Positions 8,512 through 16,823 of a stretch of DNA of 64,000 bases are shown piece after piece. This DNA is from Brachybacterium sp. EE-P12 (lineage in GTDB: Bacteria; Actinomycetota; Actinomycetes; Actinomycetales; Dermabacteraceae). A program made the translations under genes and the position numbers. Numbering within the stretch: the stretch's first letter is position 1; each line of letters starts with the position of its first letter. Below the pieces are notes generated by a model that saw only the letters and a list, made by a program, of their open reading frames with translations, ran no database searches and had not been told where the DNA came from. Where the stretch lies: assembly GCF_003711805.1 (NCBI RefSeq), contig NZ_QXCP01000004.1, forward strand, positions 62,001-126,000. Direction: 5' to 3'.

Positions 8512-10263
8512 ATGGGATACGACGCCCGCGCACGAGCCGCCGCGGTGAAGGACGATCCGGCCGCGGCAGCAGTGATCGAACGCTACGCACCGGGGGTGCT
8601 GGACTCGCCCGTCCTCTCCTCGCTGACCACCATCCGCCTCGGAGCGCTAGTCGGCGGAGGGCTGTTCGTCGGGGAGAAGCCGCGTGGGCTCGATCAGATG
8701 TGGGCGGAGCTCGCGGACCTCGACGGCTCGGATCCGGAGCCCGAACCTCAGCCCGCCCCCGGTCCGCCCGCCGACGGGTACGAGGGGGAGGAGGTGCCCC
8801 GTGCGTCGGCACGGATCGAGACCCCGCAGGAGGCCCGGGTGCACGAACGCGTCGAGCTGGTGCTCCACGGCCCTGACCACGGCAACCCCTTCATCGACGT
8901 TGAGCTCACCGCTCACCTCACCTTGGGCGATCGACAGGTCCGGGTCGGCGGCTTCTACGACGGCGGCGGCATCTATCGGCTGCGCTGGCTCCCCGATCTC
9001 GAAGGACAGTGGCACCTGCGTACCTCCTCGAACGCCCGATCGCTCGACGGCGTGGAGCTCGACCTCGAGGTGGTCGCCGCCCCCGTCGGCATCCGGGGCC
9101 CGGTGCGCGTGGCCGACGACTTCCACTTCGCGCACGCCGACGGGACCCGCTTCCACCCCTTCGGGACGACGCTCTACGCCTGGTGGCACCAGCCCGAGGA
9201 CGTGCGGCGACGAACTCTCGCCAGTCTTGCTCGCACCAGCTTCACCAAGGCGCGAGTCTGTGTGTTCCCGAAGTCCTTCCTCTTCAACCGCGAAGAGCCC
9301 GAGGTGATGCCGTATGTGCGGAGCGAAGACGGCACCTGGGATCTCGCGACCTTCGACCCGGAATTCTTCCGGCGGCTCGAACGGGGAGTCGAGCAACTCG
9401 CCGCAGTCGGCGTGCAGACAGACCTGATCCTGTTCCACGCCTATGACCGGTGGGGCTTCTCCGAGATGCCTGCCTGGGCCGACGAGCACTACGTGCGCTA
9501 CGTCGTCCGCCGGCTCGCCGCACACGAGAGCGTCTGGTGGTCCCTGGCCAACGAGTACGACCTGGTGCGGGCGAAGACGACTGAGGACTGGGAGCGCATC
9601 GCCCAGGTCATCGGGGAGGAGGACCACGCAGATCATCTCACCTCGATCCACAACTGCTACGAGCACTACGACCACACCCGCCCCTGGATAACCCACGCGA
9701 GCGTGCAGCGGGTGGACGCCTACCGCACTGCGGAGGACACGGACGACATGCGCGAGCGCTGGGGCAAGCCCGTCGTCTTCGACGAATGCGGCTACGAGGG
9801 CGATCTCGAGCACGGCTGGGGCAACATCACCGGCCAGGAGCTCGTGCGACGAGCCTGGGAGGGCGCGTTGCGCGGCGGGTACGTCAACCACGGCGAGACT
9901 TACCTCAACGAGACCGAGGAGCTGTGGTGGTCCAAGGGCGGGGAGCTCGTGGGCAGCAGCCCCGAGCGATTCGCATTCCTCCGCTCGGTGATCGCGGAGC
10001 TCCCGGGAGGACGGCTCGACCCGGTCACCTCGAACTGGGACGCGCCCTGGGCGGCGGCAGGAGACGTCCTGGTCACCTATCTCGGATTCGCCCAGCCGCG
10101 CTACCGGACGATCATCAGGCCGCCCGGCACGCGCTACACGGTGGACATCATCGACACCTGGGCGATGACCGTCGAGCGACTGCCCAGGGAGTTCGAAGGA
10201 GCCTTCCGTGTGGAGCTCCCCGGGCGCCAATGGATGGCGCTGCGGCTCACCCCGATCCCCTGA
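8512..10263 (+). CDS. Apiosidase-like glycoside hydrolase (DUF5060/DUF4038 type)
   Basis: 583 residues, start supported by GAGGAG. Residues 1-95 are an unassigned head. Residues 100-200 look like the DUF5060 beta-sandwich (HERVELVLHGPDHGNPFIDVEL...). Residues 205-490 form a TIM-barrel resembling DUF4038 / GH140 apiosidase-like enzymes. Candidate acid/base glutamate is in WWSLANEYD and candidate nucleophile in VVFDECGYEGD, and a small beta domain closes the protein. There is no signal peptide, so it probably acts in the cytoplasm on material imported by the preceding transporter. Substrate unknown. Confidence 0.8.
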   Translation: MGYDARARAAAVKDDPAAAAVIERYAPGVLDSPVLSSLTTIRLGALVGGGLFVGEKPRGLDQMWAELADLDGSDPEPEPQPAPGPPADGYEGEEVPRASARIETPQEARVHERVELVLHGPDHGNPFIDVELTAHLTLGDRQVRVGGFYDGGGIYRLRWLPDLEGQWHLRTSSNARSLDGVELDLEVVAAPVGIRGPVRVADDFHFAHADGTRFHPFGTTLYAWWHQPEDVRRRTLASLARTSFTKARVCVFPKSFLFNREEPEVMPYVRSEDGTWDLATFDPEFFRRLERGVEQLAAVGVQTDLILFHAYDRWGFSEMPAWADEHYVRYVVRRLAAHESVWWSLANEYDLVRAKTTEDWERIAQVIGEEDHADHLTSIHNCYEHYDHTRPWITHASVQRVDAYRTAEDTDDMRERWGKPVVFDECGYEGDLEHGWGNITGQELVRRAWEGALRGGYVNHGETYLNETEELWWSKGGELVGSSPERFAFLRSVIAELPGGRLDPVTSNWDAPWAAAGDVLVTYLGFAQPRYRTIIRPPGTRYTVDIIDTWAMTVERLPREFEGAFRVELPGRQWMALRLTPIP

Positions 10264-10297
10264 ACGCCCGCCCCACCTCGCCGGAAGGACTTCGCCC

Positions 10298-11425
10298 ATG
10301 ACCACCATCAGCATCGGTCGACTTGAAGGACATCTCGACGACTCGCTCACCTGGGTCGTCGACCTCCTGGTGCAGCACCTCGATGCCGACCCCGACTACT
10401 CGTTCCAGGTCGCCGCGTACCGCGACGGCGAACCGGTCCTGGACCTCTGGGCCGGACCGCGGCTGCGCCAGGACTCCCTGATGGTGCCCTACTCGGTCTC
10501 CAAGAACACGATCGGGTTCACGATCGGGCTACTGCTCGAGCGCGCCGAGATCGACCTCGACGAGCGTGTTGCCGCCTACTGGCCGGAGTTCGCGGACAAG
10601 GGCAAGGAGGAGGTGACTGTGCGGCAGCTCCTCTCCCATCAGGCAGGACTCGCGCGGGCGACTCCTCCTCTGACCGTGGACGAGCTGCTGGATCATCATG
10701 CGGGGGCGGCACGACTGGCCGCGAGCAGGCCCCAGTGGCATCCCGGCAGCGCCTTCGGCTACCACGCCCAGACGATCGGGAACCTCGGGGACGAGCTCGT
10801 CTTCCGCGTGACCGGGAAGACGCTGCACGAGGTGTACGAGGAGGAGATCCGCTCCCCGTTCGGCCTGGAGTTCCATCTCGGGCTTCCGCCCGAGCTCGAG
10901 GACCGGCGCGTCCCGCTGCTCCCGATGGTGCGACCCCCATCAGCAGAGGATCCGCCGCGCTGGGCGCCGTACGCTTCCGGAATCGGCCTGGCGGACGCGG
11001 AGGGCTTCGACTACGGCAACGACGAGCGCAGCTGGCGCTTCGGGCATCCCGCGGGATCGGCGACAGCCTCCGCTCGAGGCATCGCCGGCCTCTTCGCGGC
11101 AGGAGTCACCGGACTCGGCGGGAAGCCGCCGTTCCTGAGCCCCGACACCGTCGAGCAGATCGGCCAGCAGCAGGTGCGCGGCTACGACAACGTGCTGGGC
11201 CTGGACGGCCGAGCCCACAGCATCGTGTTCCAGCACCACTCGGCCCAGCTCGACTGGGGAGGGCCCAACTCGTTCGGGCACGACGGGGCCTTCGGCTGCG
11301 TGGGAACGGTCGACCCCGACACGGGACTCGCCTTCGGGTACATCGTCGCGGAGGCGCCCTGGCCCGGGGGAGCGGATCCCCGGGCGATCGAGCTGGCGAG
11401 GGAGCTCAATCGCAGGGCCGGGTGA
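10298..11425 (+). CDS. Beta-lactamase-fold serine hydrolase (class C/esterase EstB type)
   Basis: 375 residues, start at an ATG preceded by GGAAGGA. The catalytic SxxK is SVSK (about residues 66-69), a tyrosine equivalent is in FGYHAQ, and the third box is HDGAFG near residue 327 in place of KTG. These features fit the broad beta-lactamase/carboxylesterase family (PF00144). Lacking a signal peptide, it is unlikely to confer beta-lactam resistance; an intracellular esterase or amidase removing acyl groups from imported substrate fits the operon context. It is the last gene of the TetR-controlled set. Confidence 0.85.
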   Translation: MTTISIGRLEGHLDDSLTWVVDLLVQHLDADPDYSFQVAAYRDGEPVLDLWAGPRLRQDSLMVPYSVSKNTIGFTIGLLLERAEIDLDERVAAYWPEFADKGKEEVTVRQLLSHQAGLARATPPLTVDELLDHHAGAARLAASRPQWHPGSAFGYHAQTIGNLGDELVFRVTGKTLHEVYEEEIRSPFGLEFHLGLPPELEDRRVPLLPMVRPPSAEDPPRWAPYASGIGLADAEGFDYGNDERSWRFGHPAGSATASARGIAGLFAAGVTGLGGKPPFLSPDTVEQIGQQQVRGYDNVLGLDGRAHSIVFQHHSAQLDWGGPNSFGHDGAFGCVGTVDPDTGLAFGYIVAEAPWPGGADPRAIELARELNRRAG

Positions 11426-11430
11426 GGACT

Positions 11431-11863
11431 AGGGCGTGTCTCCTAAGTTTGTGGGAGTTCGGGGTGTGATGGTGGGTGGATGAGCCGACGAAGCGCGTTG
11501 TCCGACGCCCAGTGGGAGACGATCCAGCCCTTGCTCCCCGCTCAGCGCCCCTGGTCGGGGAGGCCGAGGCGGGATCATCGGTAGGTGGTCGAGGGAATCA
11601 TCTACCGCTACCGGTGCGGGATTGCTTGGCGCGATCTCCCCGCCGACTTCGGGCCCTGGCAGACGGTGTGGAAGCGCCACCGCGCCTGGGCCGCCGACGG
11701 CACCTGGGATCAGGTCCTCGACGCGCTCCTGGTCCGTGCCGACGCGGATGGTGAGCTGGACTGGTCGGTCGCGGTGGAGTGCTTCACGCTGCGTGCGGCG
11801 ATCGGTTTTTGCGCCTCAAGAATCCACACTGGCGTCGGTCTGGTAATGACCAACTTCCACTAA
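11431..11863 (+). mobile_element. Truncated IS5-family insertion sequence
   Basis: The left part of an IS5-type element remains. It begins near gggcgtgtctcctaag at about 11431, next to a tag trinucleotide, consistent with IS427-group ends and their TNA target preference. The transposase N-terminal region follows. No matching right inverted repeat was found by eye downstream, and the remnant runs directly into the stop codon of the defence-like operon. Confidence 0.7.
11480..11863 (+). pseudogene. IS5-family transposase remnant (DUF4096 N-terminal domain)
   Basis: The frame from the ATG at 11480 matches the typical N-terminus of actinobacterial IS5 transposases (SDAQWETIQPLLP..., GRPRRDHR, then GIIYRYRCGIAWRDLPADFGPWQTVWKRHRAW). 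An in-frame TAG at 11582-11584 interrupts it. After about 11770 the reading no longer matches the family; the DDE catalytic region is absent. A short downstream stretch in another frame (RLKNPHWRR, near 11815) resembles a decayed C-terminal RLK motif, suggesting internal deletion. It is certainly inactive. Confidence 0.8.
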
Positions 11864-12669
11864 GCAGCTAGGGACCAAGCTGCGCGCACTTTTTCCACCA
11901 CTGGCCGATCTACCCAGCTTGTCGAGAACAATGCGGCTTCAAGCATGTCAGCCAGGTTGCCGCGAAACTTCGGGTTTGTGGAAAGTGTGAGTCTCGCGGC
12001 CACTTTAAGTATGTCGCGCCCCCGAGGCCCAAGTTCGTCATCCACATCCGTGACCAAATTAGTTACTACCTCGGGCGTAATATCTTCGTTTTCGCGAATC
12101 TGACATAGGCGCTGTATATATCCCTCTGTGTCGAAGGAATGGTCTCCTGATGAAAAGAATTCACCGAACCCGATTCGGTCAAAGTTGAGGCCCAAAGAGT
12201 GGCGGTAGCTAGCGAGGCGCAGTTCGGAGATCGGTCTGCAGCACTCTGTTGCCTGGTCGACTATTTCTCGAGCCTTCGTTTCATCTTCATGCTGAGGGAG
12301 GAAGTGGAGCAGGACTCTTGCAAGTGCCCCAGACCGAATAAACGCAGACTCAAGATCTCTCCCAGAGTAGTACGCGACCCGTGCATGCTCAAGCTCTGAA
12401 AGAACAGGTCGCTGGAAGTCTTCATCCAAAATACATGCAATGGCGATCTTCAATGAAGGCAGGATCTCACGGAGTGTGGAAACTGCCTGATCGCGAGATA
12501 ACGCAGGAAAGATGTCCGCCTCGGGGAGCCATTGGCTGTTAACTCTCTTGTCCGATACACCTTCGACTATTAGAACAGGAGCCCGACTTGCTTGTGAGTG
12601 CAGTCGTATCCTATCAGCGATATTGTCAAATTCCTGAAGCGGGTTCGAGTTAGAGTTCATACTCTTCAT
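11860..12669 (-). CDS. DUF4435/TOPRIM protein, AriB-like (PARIS effector candidate)
   Basis: 269 residues from the ATG at 12669 (GGAG 9 nt upstream), overlapping the 3' end of the ATPase gene by 20 nt. The N-terminal half has TOPRIM features: VLIVEGVSDK with Glu36, and CILDEDF with Asp82 and Asp84, the acidic set of OLD-type nucleases and DUF4435 proteins. The C-terminal 150 residues are helical and unassigned. In known PARIS systems AriB is a TOPRIM nuclease held by the AriA ATPase and released by phage anti-restriction proteins, leading to tRNA cleavage; extension to this divergent protein is inference. G+C is clearly below the window average. Confidence 0.7.
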   Translation of the reverse strand: MKSMNSNSNPLQEFDNIADRIRLHSQASRAPVLIVEGVSDKRVNSQWLPEADIFPALSRDQAVSTLREILPSLKIAIACILDEDFQRPVLSELEHARVAYYSGRDLESAFIRSGALARVLLHFLPQHEDETKAREIVDQATECCRPISELRLASYRHSLGLNFDRIGFGEFFSSGDHSFDTEGYIQRLCQIRENEDITPEVVTNLVTDVDDELGPRGRDILKVAARLTLSTNPKFRGNLADMLEAALFSTSWVDRPVVEKVRAAWSLAA

Positions 12670-14062
12670 CACCAGCTTCTCCATCGAAATCGTCTGAGAG
12701 GTGATCTTCTTGGGCTGCTTGTGCAGGTGATGTTTGTAGATCCAGTGCCCTAGTGATCTCCCAGCGGCCATTGATTATCGCGGTCGAGTGTGTGGCAAGG
12801 ATGACCTGAATGCTGGCTAGACTGGCTACCTCAAGAATCTCGTCGACAAAATCATGCTTCCAGGCTGCGTGGAGAGAAAGCTCGGGCTCGTCGATGCAGA
12901 CGACTGATCCACTTGGTGTAGCAAATAGTAGCGAGGTATAAAGGGCTACTAGGTGCTGCTCGCCCGAGGAAAGTGTGCCGACCCGAATTTTTCGGCCGCG
13001 GAGGTCGCGAAATTGAAGTTCGCCGTCGGGCGAAATGGACGTAGATTTTCCTGACGGACCGAGCTTGTCGTCGAGAATGCGCCTCAATGCGTCGATCTTG
13101 TTATTGAGTGGAATTAAGGGAGCTAGTCGCCGTTCCCAGTCGTCGAGTACGACTTTCAGAATCCGTCGCTGGGTGGGGTTCATTTTTGTTGGAAGGGGGA
13201 CAGGGGCGTCAACTATGGCAAGCGAGTTTCTTGCCAGCAACTCCTGCTGTGTTACGGCCTTCTGGTAGCGTTCGCGTAAGTCGCTCTCCCTTACGGTAGC
13301 TTTGGCGGCGTCCATTAGCCGATTTGCAATGTTCATGTCTGCCCGCTGTGACGTGTCTACTGTTTCGCGTCTTGCGCGCGTAAGTTGTCGTCGTAATTGA
13401 AAGATGTATGCATTCATTCGCTCTGCGGTACTGTACGTCCTTGTTTCAGACCCGGAAATGCCGGAGTAGCGGGAGTGAGCGTCAACACCGAACGGAGACT
13501 CGTACAGACGCTTTGTGTCAATCAGCACGCCGTCTGGAAAGCCAAAAGTCTTTCGGATGTATTGCACGTCTCGAGTGACGTCAAGTATCTGTGACTGTTC
13601 GGTGCTGGCGTGCATGGACAGTCGCTCGATGGAGGCCTCCTGGGCGCGAAGCCTTGTTGTCCATTTAAATGGTGCGTCCTGTACGAATGCTCTCGGTAGA
13701 GCGTCCGAGAACTGTTCGTAAAGTCGTGCGTCGCTCGAGTTGAATGAGATTGATTTGTGCTCCCCCTTTCCTTTTGCCTCAACTTCAACTTCAAATACTC
13801 CTCCTTCATGCATGATTCGACGTGCTGACAGGCGTGATCCGTCGGTGAAGGTCAAGCTTAGTGAACCGTAGGGTTCTGATATTAGCTTCGGGAGGTCGAA
13901 CTGAAGTAGCAGGGTTGCCAGGCGCATCAAATGTGTTTTGCCTGCCCCGTTTGGTGCCGTTATTATGGTGACGCCGCTTTCGTCTACGTCTAGGGTGTGG
14001 CTGGCGTAGCCGAATAGGTCATCAATGTTGATCTTGGCTACTCTGTTCGTTCTGATGGGCAT
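12650..14062 (-). CDS. ABC-class AAA ATPase, AriA-like (PARIS sensor candidate)
   Basis: 470 residues, start preceded by AAGGAAG. Walker A APNGAGKTH is at residues 36-44, the ABC signature LSSGEQ at about 362, Walker B VCIDEPELSLH at about 384-393, and the H-motif LATHS at about 420; the middle (residues 200-300) is helical and charged like a short coiled insert. This is the AAA15/AAA21 type without membrane partner. Its immediate partner is a DUF4435 gene, the combination that defines PARIS (AriA plus AriB). OLD, Septu PtuA or retron ATPases are similar in sequence, but their partner genes are missing here. Confidence 0.75.
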   Translation of the reverse strand: MPIRTNRVAKINIDDLFGYASHTLDVDESGVTIITAPNGAGKTHLMRLATLLLQFDLPKLISEPYGSLSLTFTDGSRLSARRIMHEGGVFEVEVEAKGKGEHKSISFNSSDARLYEQFSDALPRAFVQDAPFKWTTRLRAQEASIERLSMHASTEQSQILDVTRDVQYIRKTFGFPDGVLIDTKRLYESPFGVDAHSRYSGISGSETRTYSTAERMNAYIFQLRRQLTRARRETVDTSQRADMNIANRLMDAAKATVRESDLRERYQKAVTQQELLARNSLAIVDAPVPLPTKMNPTQRRILKVVLDDWERRLAPLIPLNNKIDALRRILDDKLGPSGKSTSISPDGELQFRDLRGRKIRVGTLSSGEQHLVALYTSLLFATPSGSVVCIDEPELSLHAAWKHDFVDEILEVASLASIQVILATHSTAIINGRWEITRALDLQTSPAQAAQEDHLSDDFDGEAGDEEYEL

Positions 14063-14113
14063 TCGTTCTTCCTTGTCTTGGGTTTGGGTCGAATATTGGT
14101 GGAAAGTATCCGC

Positions 14114-15847
14114 TCAGGTATTGCTGGGCTCGAGTATTTTTCTCAATCGTGCCTTGAGTGAAGGGTCCAGGATGTATACATATGTGCCCCGCATTGCCCG
14201 CGTGAGCAAGACGCGGTACACGTTGGTGATGTACCGCAGTAGGTCTTCGTCGGACGTGGTCTGTCCGCGCATCTTGTTGTCGGCCTTGCCCTTGGCATCG
14301 AAGTAGTTGTCGCGATCGGCGACGAGTTGGCCAGTAGCGGGATCGATGCGTAGGTCACCTCCGATGATGACGCCGGCATAGTTGAGGTCGTAGCCCTGCA
14401 CGGTGTGGATCGACCCGACTTCCTCGAGGGAGGTCTTCGACGCGATCCAGTCCACGTCGGAGACGTTCCAGTCGAGCGCGACGCCGTCGAGCTCGATGTC
14501 GTGCAGGCCGGTCTTCCCCTTGCTGCGCCACTTCCACGCGTAGCCGGCAACGAGTCGGGCGAGGCCGTGCTCGGCGTCGCGTTCGCGGATCCGCTGGTGC
14601 ATCTCTCCGAGGTCGTCGAACAGCTCGAACTCGTAGTCCTGGAGGTCCGGCACCGTCGTCGGCGGTTCGTCGGAGACCAGCGACCGTGCGAACTCGAGGT
14701 AGGTCTTCCCGCCCTTCACGCGCATCTGCGTGTCCAACGGATAGAGGCGCTGCTGCTCGTGCGCCTCCGCGAGCACCCGTTCGAACACCTCGGGCTCGAT
14801 GTCGATCGGCCGCACGCTCTGCGCGGTGTCCAGCAGCAGGATCGTGTGTCGGGAGCGTTTCCTGATCCAGTCGAGCTGATTGATCGAGAGATCGTCGGCA
14901 CCGAACAGCCGTTCCGTGGTCTCTCGATAGCGCTTGGTCAGAGTGCCGTGCGCCTGGGCGCCGCGCTGAGTGAGCCGATGCGCTTCGTCGACCACGATGA
15001 CGTCGAAGTCCTCTTCGGCGTCGGCGACGTCGTAGGGCGTCAGCACCTGTGCGTCGCGGAGCGCGGGGACTTTCCGGAACACCTTGCTGATCGACTTCCG
15101 CAGTGACTTCTGGGGGACGACCAGCCCGATGCGGAGGTCCTGGAACTTCTCGCGGTTCCCCTCGACGAAGAGGTCTGAGAACATCGAGTCGCCCTCGACC
15201 TCGTCGGTCGGGTCGAACTGCGCGAGGTCGCGCATGAGCTTCATGAGGTAGATGCCGACGATGGTCTTGCCGGTGCCAGGGTCGCCCTGGATGGCGGCCA
15301 TGGTCCGCCGGTCGGGAACATCGAGGTCCTCGATGAGGCCTTCCATGATGTCGAGCACCGCGACGCCCTGCTCCGTGTTCAGCGCCTTGTACGGGGAGAG
15401 CTTGAACAGGTCCGAGTTCTCGATCTGGGGGATCGTGCGCTCGAAGTAGCCGCGGGCGCGGAGCTCCTCGAAGATCTCCTTGAAGGTGTCGTTGTACTCG
15501 CTGCGCTGGTAGTAGTCCTGGTTGGTGATCCCCTCATTGCGGTTCAGCACCTCGAACTTGCCGTCGCCTCCGAGCAGGCGGATGAGGAGCGACTCGAGGT
15601 CCAGGCATGCGGAGCCGTTGAACCGCTCGTCGAAGACGATGCGGACCTCCTTGAGGTGCTCCTTCTGCGTGGACTTCAGGTGCTGGCGCATGCGGCGGTC
15701 GGCGCTGCCGGTCTCGCCCACGTAGATGTCGCGGCCGTCCTCGATGAGGTAGACGACGGGCCAGTTGGAGAATCGGGGGAGTCGACTGCGGGTCTCCTCG
15801 ACGGACTCTGGGGTGAAACGGAGCTCCTCGATCTCAAAGGCGGTCAT
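14114..15847 (-). CDS. GIY-YIG nuclease fused to DUF2075 superfamily 1 helicase
   Basis: 577 residues, start supported by GGAG 8 nt upstream and a 14-nt overlap with the upstream pyrophosphohydrolase gene. Residues 31-104 are a complete GIY-YIG domain: VVYLI and IYVGET strands, a basic RRMRQH helix, catalytic-type Glu85 (CLDLESL) and Asn102. Residues 170-570 are a DUF2075 helicase with Walker A GDPGTGKT (about 188-195), VVDEAH (about 287), a TAQSVRP motif III, IHTVQGYD motif V and NVYRVLLTRAMRG motif VI. It could cut and unwind or translocate foreign DNA. I infer defence from architecture and from the neighbouring ATPase-TOPRIM pair. Confidence 0.85.
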   Translation of the reverse strand: MTAFEIEELRFTPESVEETRSRLPRFSNWPVVYLIEDGRDIYVGETGSADRRMRQHLKSTQKEHLKEVRIVFDERFNGSACLDLESLLIRLLGGDGKFEVLNRNEGITNQDYYQRSEYNDTFKEIFEELRARGYFERTIPQIENSDLFKLSPYKALNTEQGVAVLDIMEGLIEDLDVPDRRTMAAIQGDPGTGKTIVGIYLMKLMRDLAQFDPTDEVEGDSMFSDLFVEGNREKFQDLRIGLVVPQKSLRKSISKVFRKVPALRDAQVLTPYDVADAEEDFDVIVVDEAHRLTQRGAQAHGTLTKRYRETTERLFGADDLSINQLDWIRKRSRHTILLLDTAQSVRPIDIEPEVFERVLAEAHEQQRLYPLDTQMRVKGGKTYLEFARSLVSDEPPTTVPDLQDYEFELFDDLGEMHQRIRERDAEHGLARLVAGYAWKWRSKGKTGLHDIELDGVALDWNVSDVDWIASKTSLEEVGSIHTVQGYDLNYAGVIIGGDLRIDPATGQLVADRDNYFDAKGKADNKMRGQTTSDEDLLRYITNVYRVLLTRAMRGTYVYILDPSLKARLRKILEPSNT

Positions 15848-16154
15848 ACTTCGTGCTCCGTCCCTTCGCCTTCTCGACCGGGTACTTCACCCGCGTGCGC
15901 TCGAGCTTCGCGCGGACGATCTCCTCAGGGTCGAGGTCCAGCTGATCTGCGAGGTGGAGTGCATAGGTTAGGACGTCGGCGAGCTCACCGGCGACTTCGT
16001 CCCTGTCCGCCTCGGGACCCCACTGGAAGCACTCCAGGAGCTCTGCGGCCTCGATCGAGATCGACTTCGCGAGGTTCTCCGGGGTGTGGAACTGGTGCCA
16101 GTCGCGCTCGGCGGCGAACGCTCGGAGGGTGTCCATCACGGATTCGCTGGTCAT
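15834..16154 (-). CDS. MazG-like nucleotide pyrophosphohydrolase
   Basis: 106 residues, all alpha. The MazG/dCTPase metal motif is visible: SIEAAELLECFQW (residues 33-45, EExxE-like) followed by ELADVLTYALHLADQLDLD (ExxD-like). It belongs to the small single-domain group that hydrolyses (d)NTPs to monophosphates. It is the first gene of the four-gene minus-strand set; its end overlaps the helicase gene by 14 nt, implying coupling. In that setting it may alter nucleotide pools or clear a modified nucleotide, but no substrate can be read from sequence. Confidence 0.88.
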   Translation of the reverse strand: MTSESVMDTLRAFAAERDWHQFHTPENLAKSISIEAAELLECFQWGPEADRDEVAGELADVLTYALHLADQLDLDPEEIVRAKLERTRVKYPVEKAKGRSTKYDRL

Positions 16155-16160
16155 GACCTC

Positions 16161-16166
16161 ACGCTA
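16161..16166 (-). promoter_or_regulatory. -10 hexamer before the four-gene defence-like operon
   Basis: TAGCGT on the minus strand is 6 nt upstream of the MazG-like ATG (16154). The intervening GAGGTC is too close to act as a good ribosome binding site, so leaderless initiation is likely. This would be the promoter for the whole 16154-11860 set. Confidence 0.45.
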
Positions 16167-16190
16167 GCAATGCGTGGGCCGCGGCGGTCG

Positions 16191-16823
16191 CTAATTCCGG
16201 GGCCGGTACGTGAGAGGAGATCGAGTCCTGCGCGGCTGGCGGGCGTCGAACTCCGGCGACGATCGCCGGCCATTCGCCCTACCTCCTCGCCCCACCCGCA
16301 CCCGGATCTCCACCGGCTCCACCGGCGTCTCCAGCGTTCCCTCCGACTGGTCGCACCGCTCGCTGACGGTGCGCGTGCGCTTGCAGTACAGGACCCGGAC
16401 CGTGGTCTCACCCGGCGACAGCCCCGTGACCTCGACAGCGAAGGCCTGCGTCCCGCCCTCCTCCTCGTCGGTGTCGGAGGGAAGCTCGCCCACGACGTCC
16501 TCGCCGATGGCGACGTCGGCCTCGATGATCGAGTCGTCCTCGACCGAGACCACGCCCCAGTAGTCCCCGACGCCGAGGGAGCCCTTCGGAAGTGCCACCT
16601 GCACGGTCTCGTCTGCCGCCACCTCGACCTCCGTCGTGCCCTCCGGCAGGAGCGTGCCCTCTCGCGGCGTGGGCGTCTGCTCGGTGGTGGGCGCAGGGGT
16701 AGGCGACTCCTCTTCACCCGACAGTGCGCACCCGGACATCAGCAGCGCACCCGTTGCGAGCAGCGCCGTCATGGCGGCCCTCCGCCTCACGCGCTCGCGC
16801 CCCAATCCTCGTCGTGCCTGCAC
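16191..16823 (-). CDS. Secreted lipoprotein with a beta-rich domain
   Basis: 210 residues from a GTG at 16823 (AGAGGG upstream). A basic n-region, a hydrophobic stretch and the lipobox LMSGC place the lipidated cysteine near residue 32. A Pro/Thr-rich spacer is followed by a beta-sandwich-like domain (residues 60-185) with VGDYWGVVSVEDDSII and GGTQAFAVEVTGLSPGETTVRVLY. This pattern recalls the chagasin/I42 protease-inhibitor fold, but the match is weak and I do not assign it. The tail is Arg-rich. Function unknown; it probably sits on the outer face of the membrane. Confidence 0.75.
   Translation of the reverse strand: MQARRGLGRERVRRRAAMTALLATGALLMSGCALSGEEESPTPAPTTEQTPTPREGTLLPEGTTEVEVAADETVQVALPKGSLGVGDYWGVVSVEDDSIIEADVAIGEDVVGELPSDTDEEEGGTQAFAVEVTGLSPGETTVRVLYCKRTRTVSERCDQSEGTLETPVEPVEIRVRVGRGGRANGRRSSPEFDARQPRRTRSPLTYRPRN

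Noticed and set aside
10298-11425. Beta-lactam resistance gene
   Set aside because: No signal peptide, HDG instead of KTG, and an operon context of sugar or peptide uptake; better called a serine hydrolase.
12650-14062. Septu PtuA, OLD or retron-associated ATPase
   Set aside because: The ATPase motifs are compatible, but there is no HNH partner, no fused TOPRIM and no reverse transcriptase; the partner is a DUF4435 gene, favouring PARIS-like.
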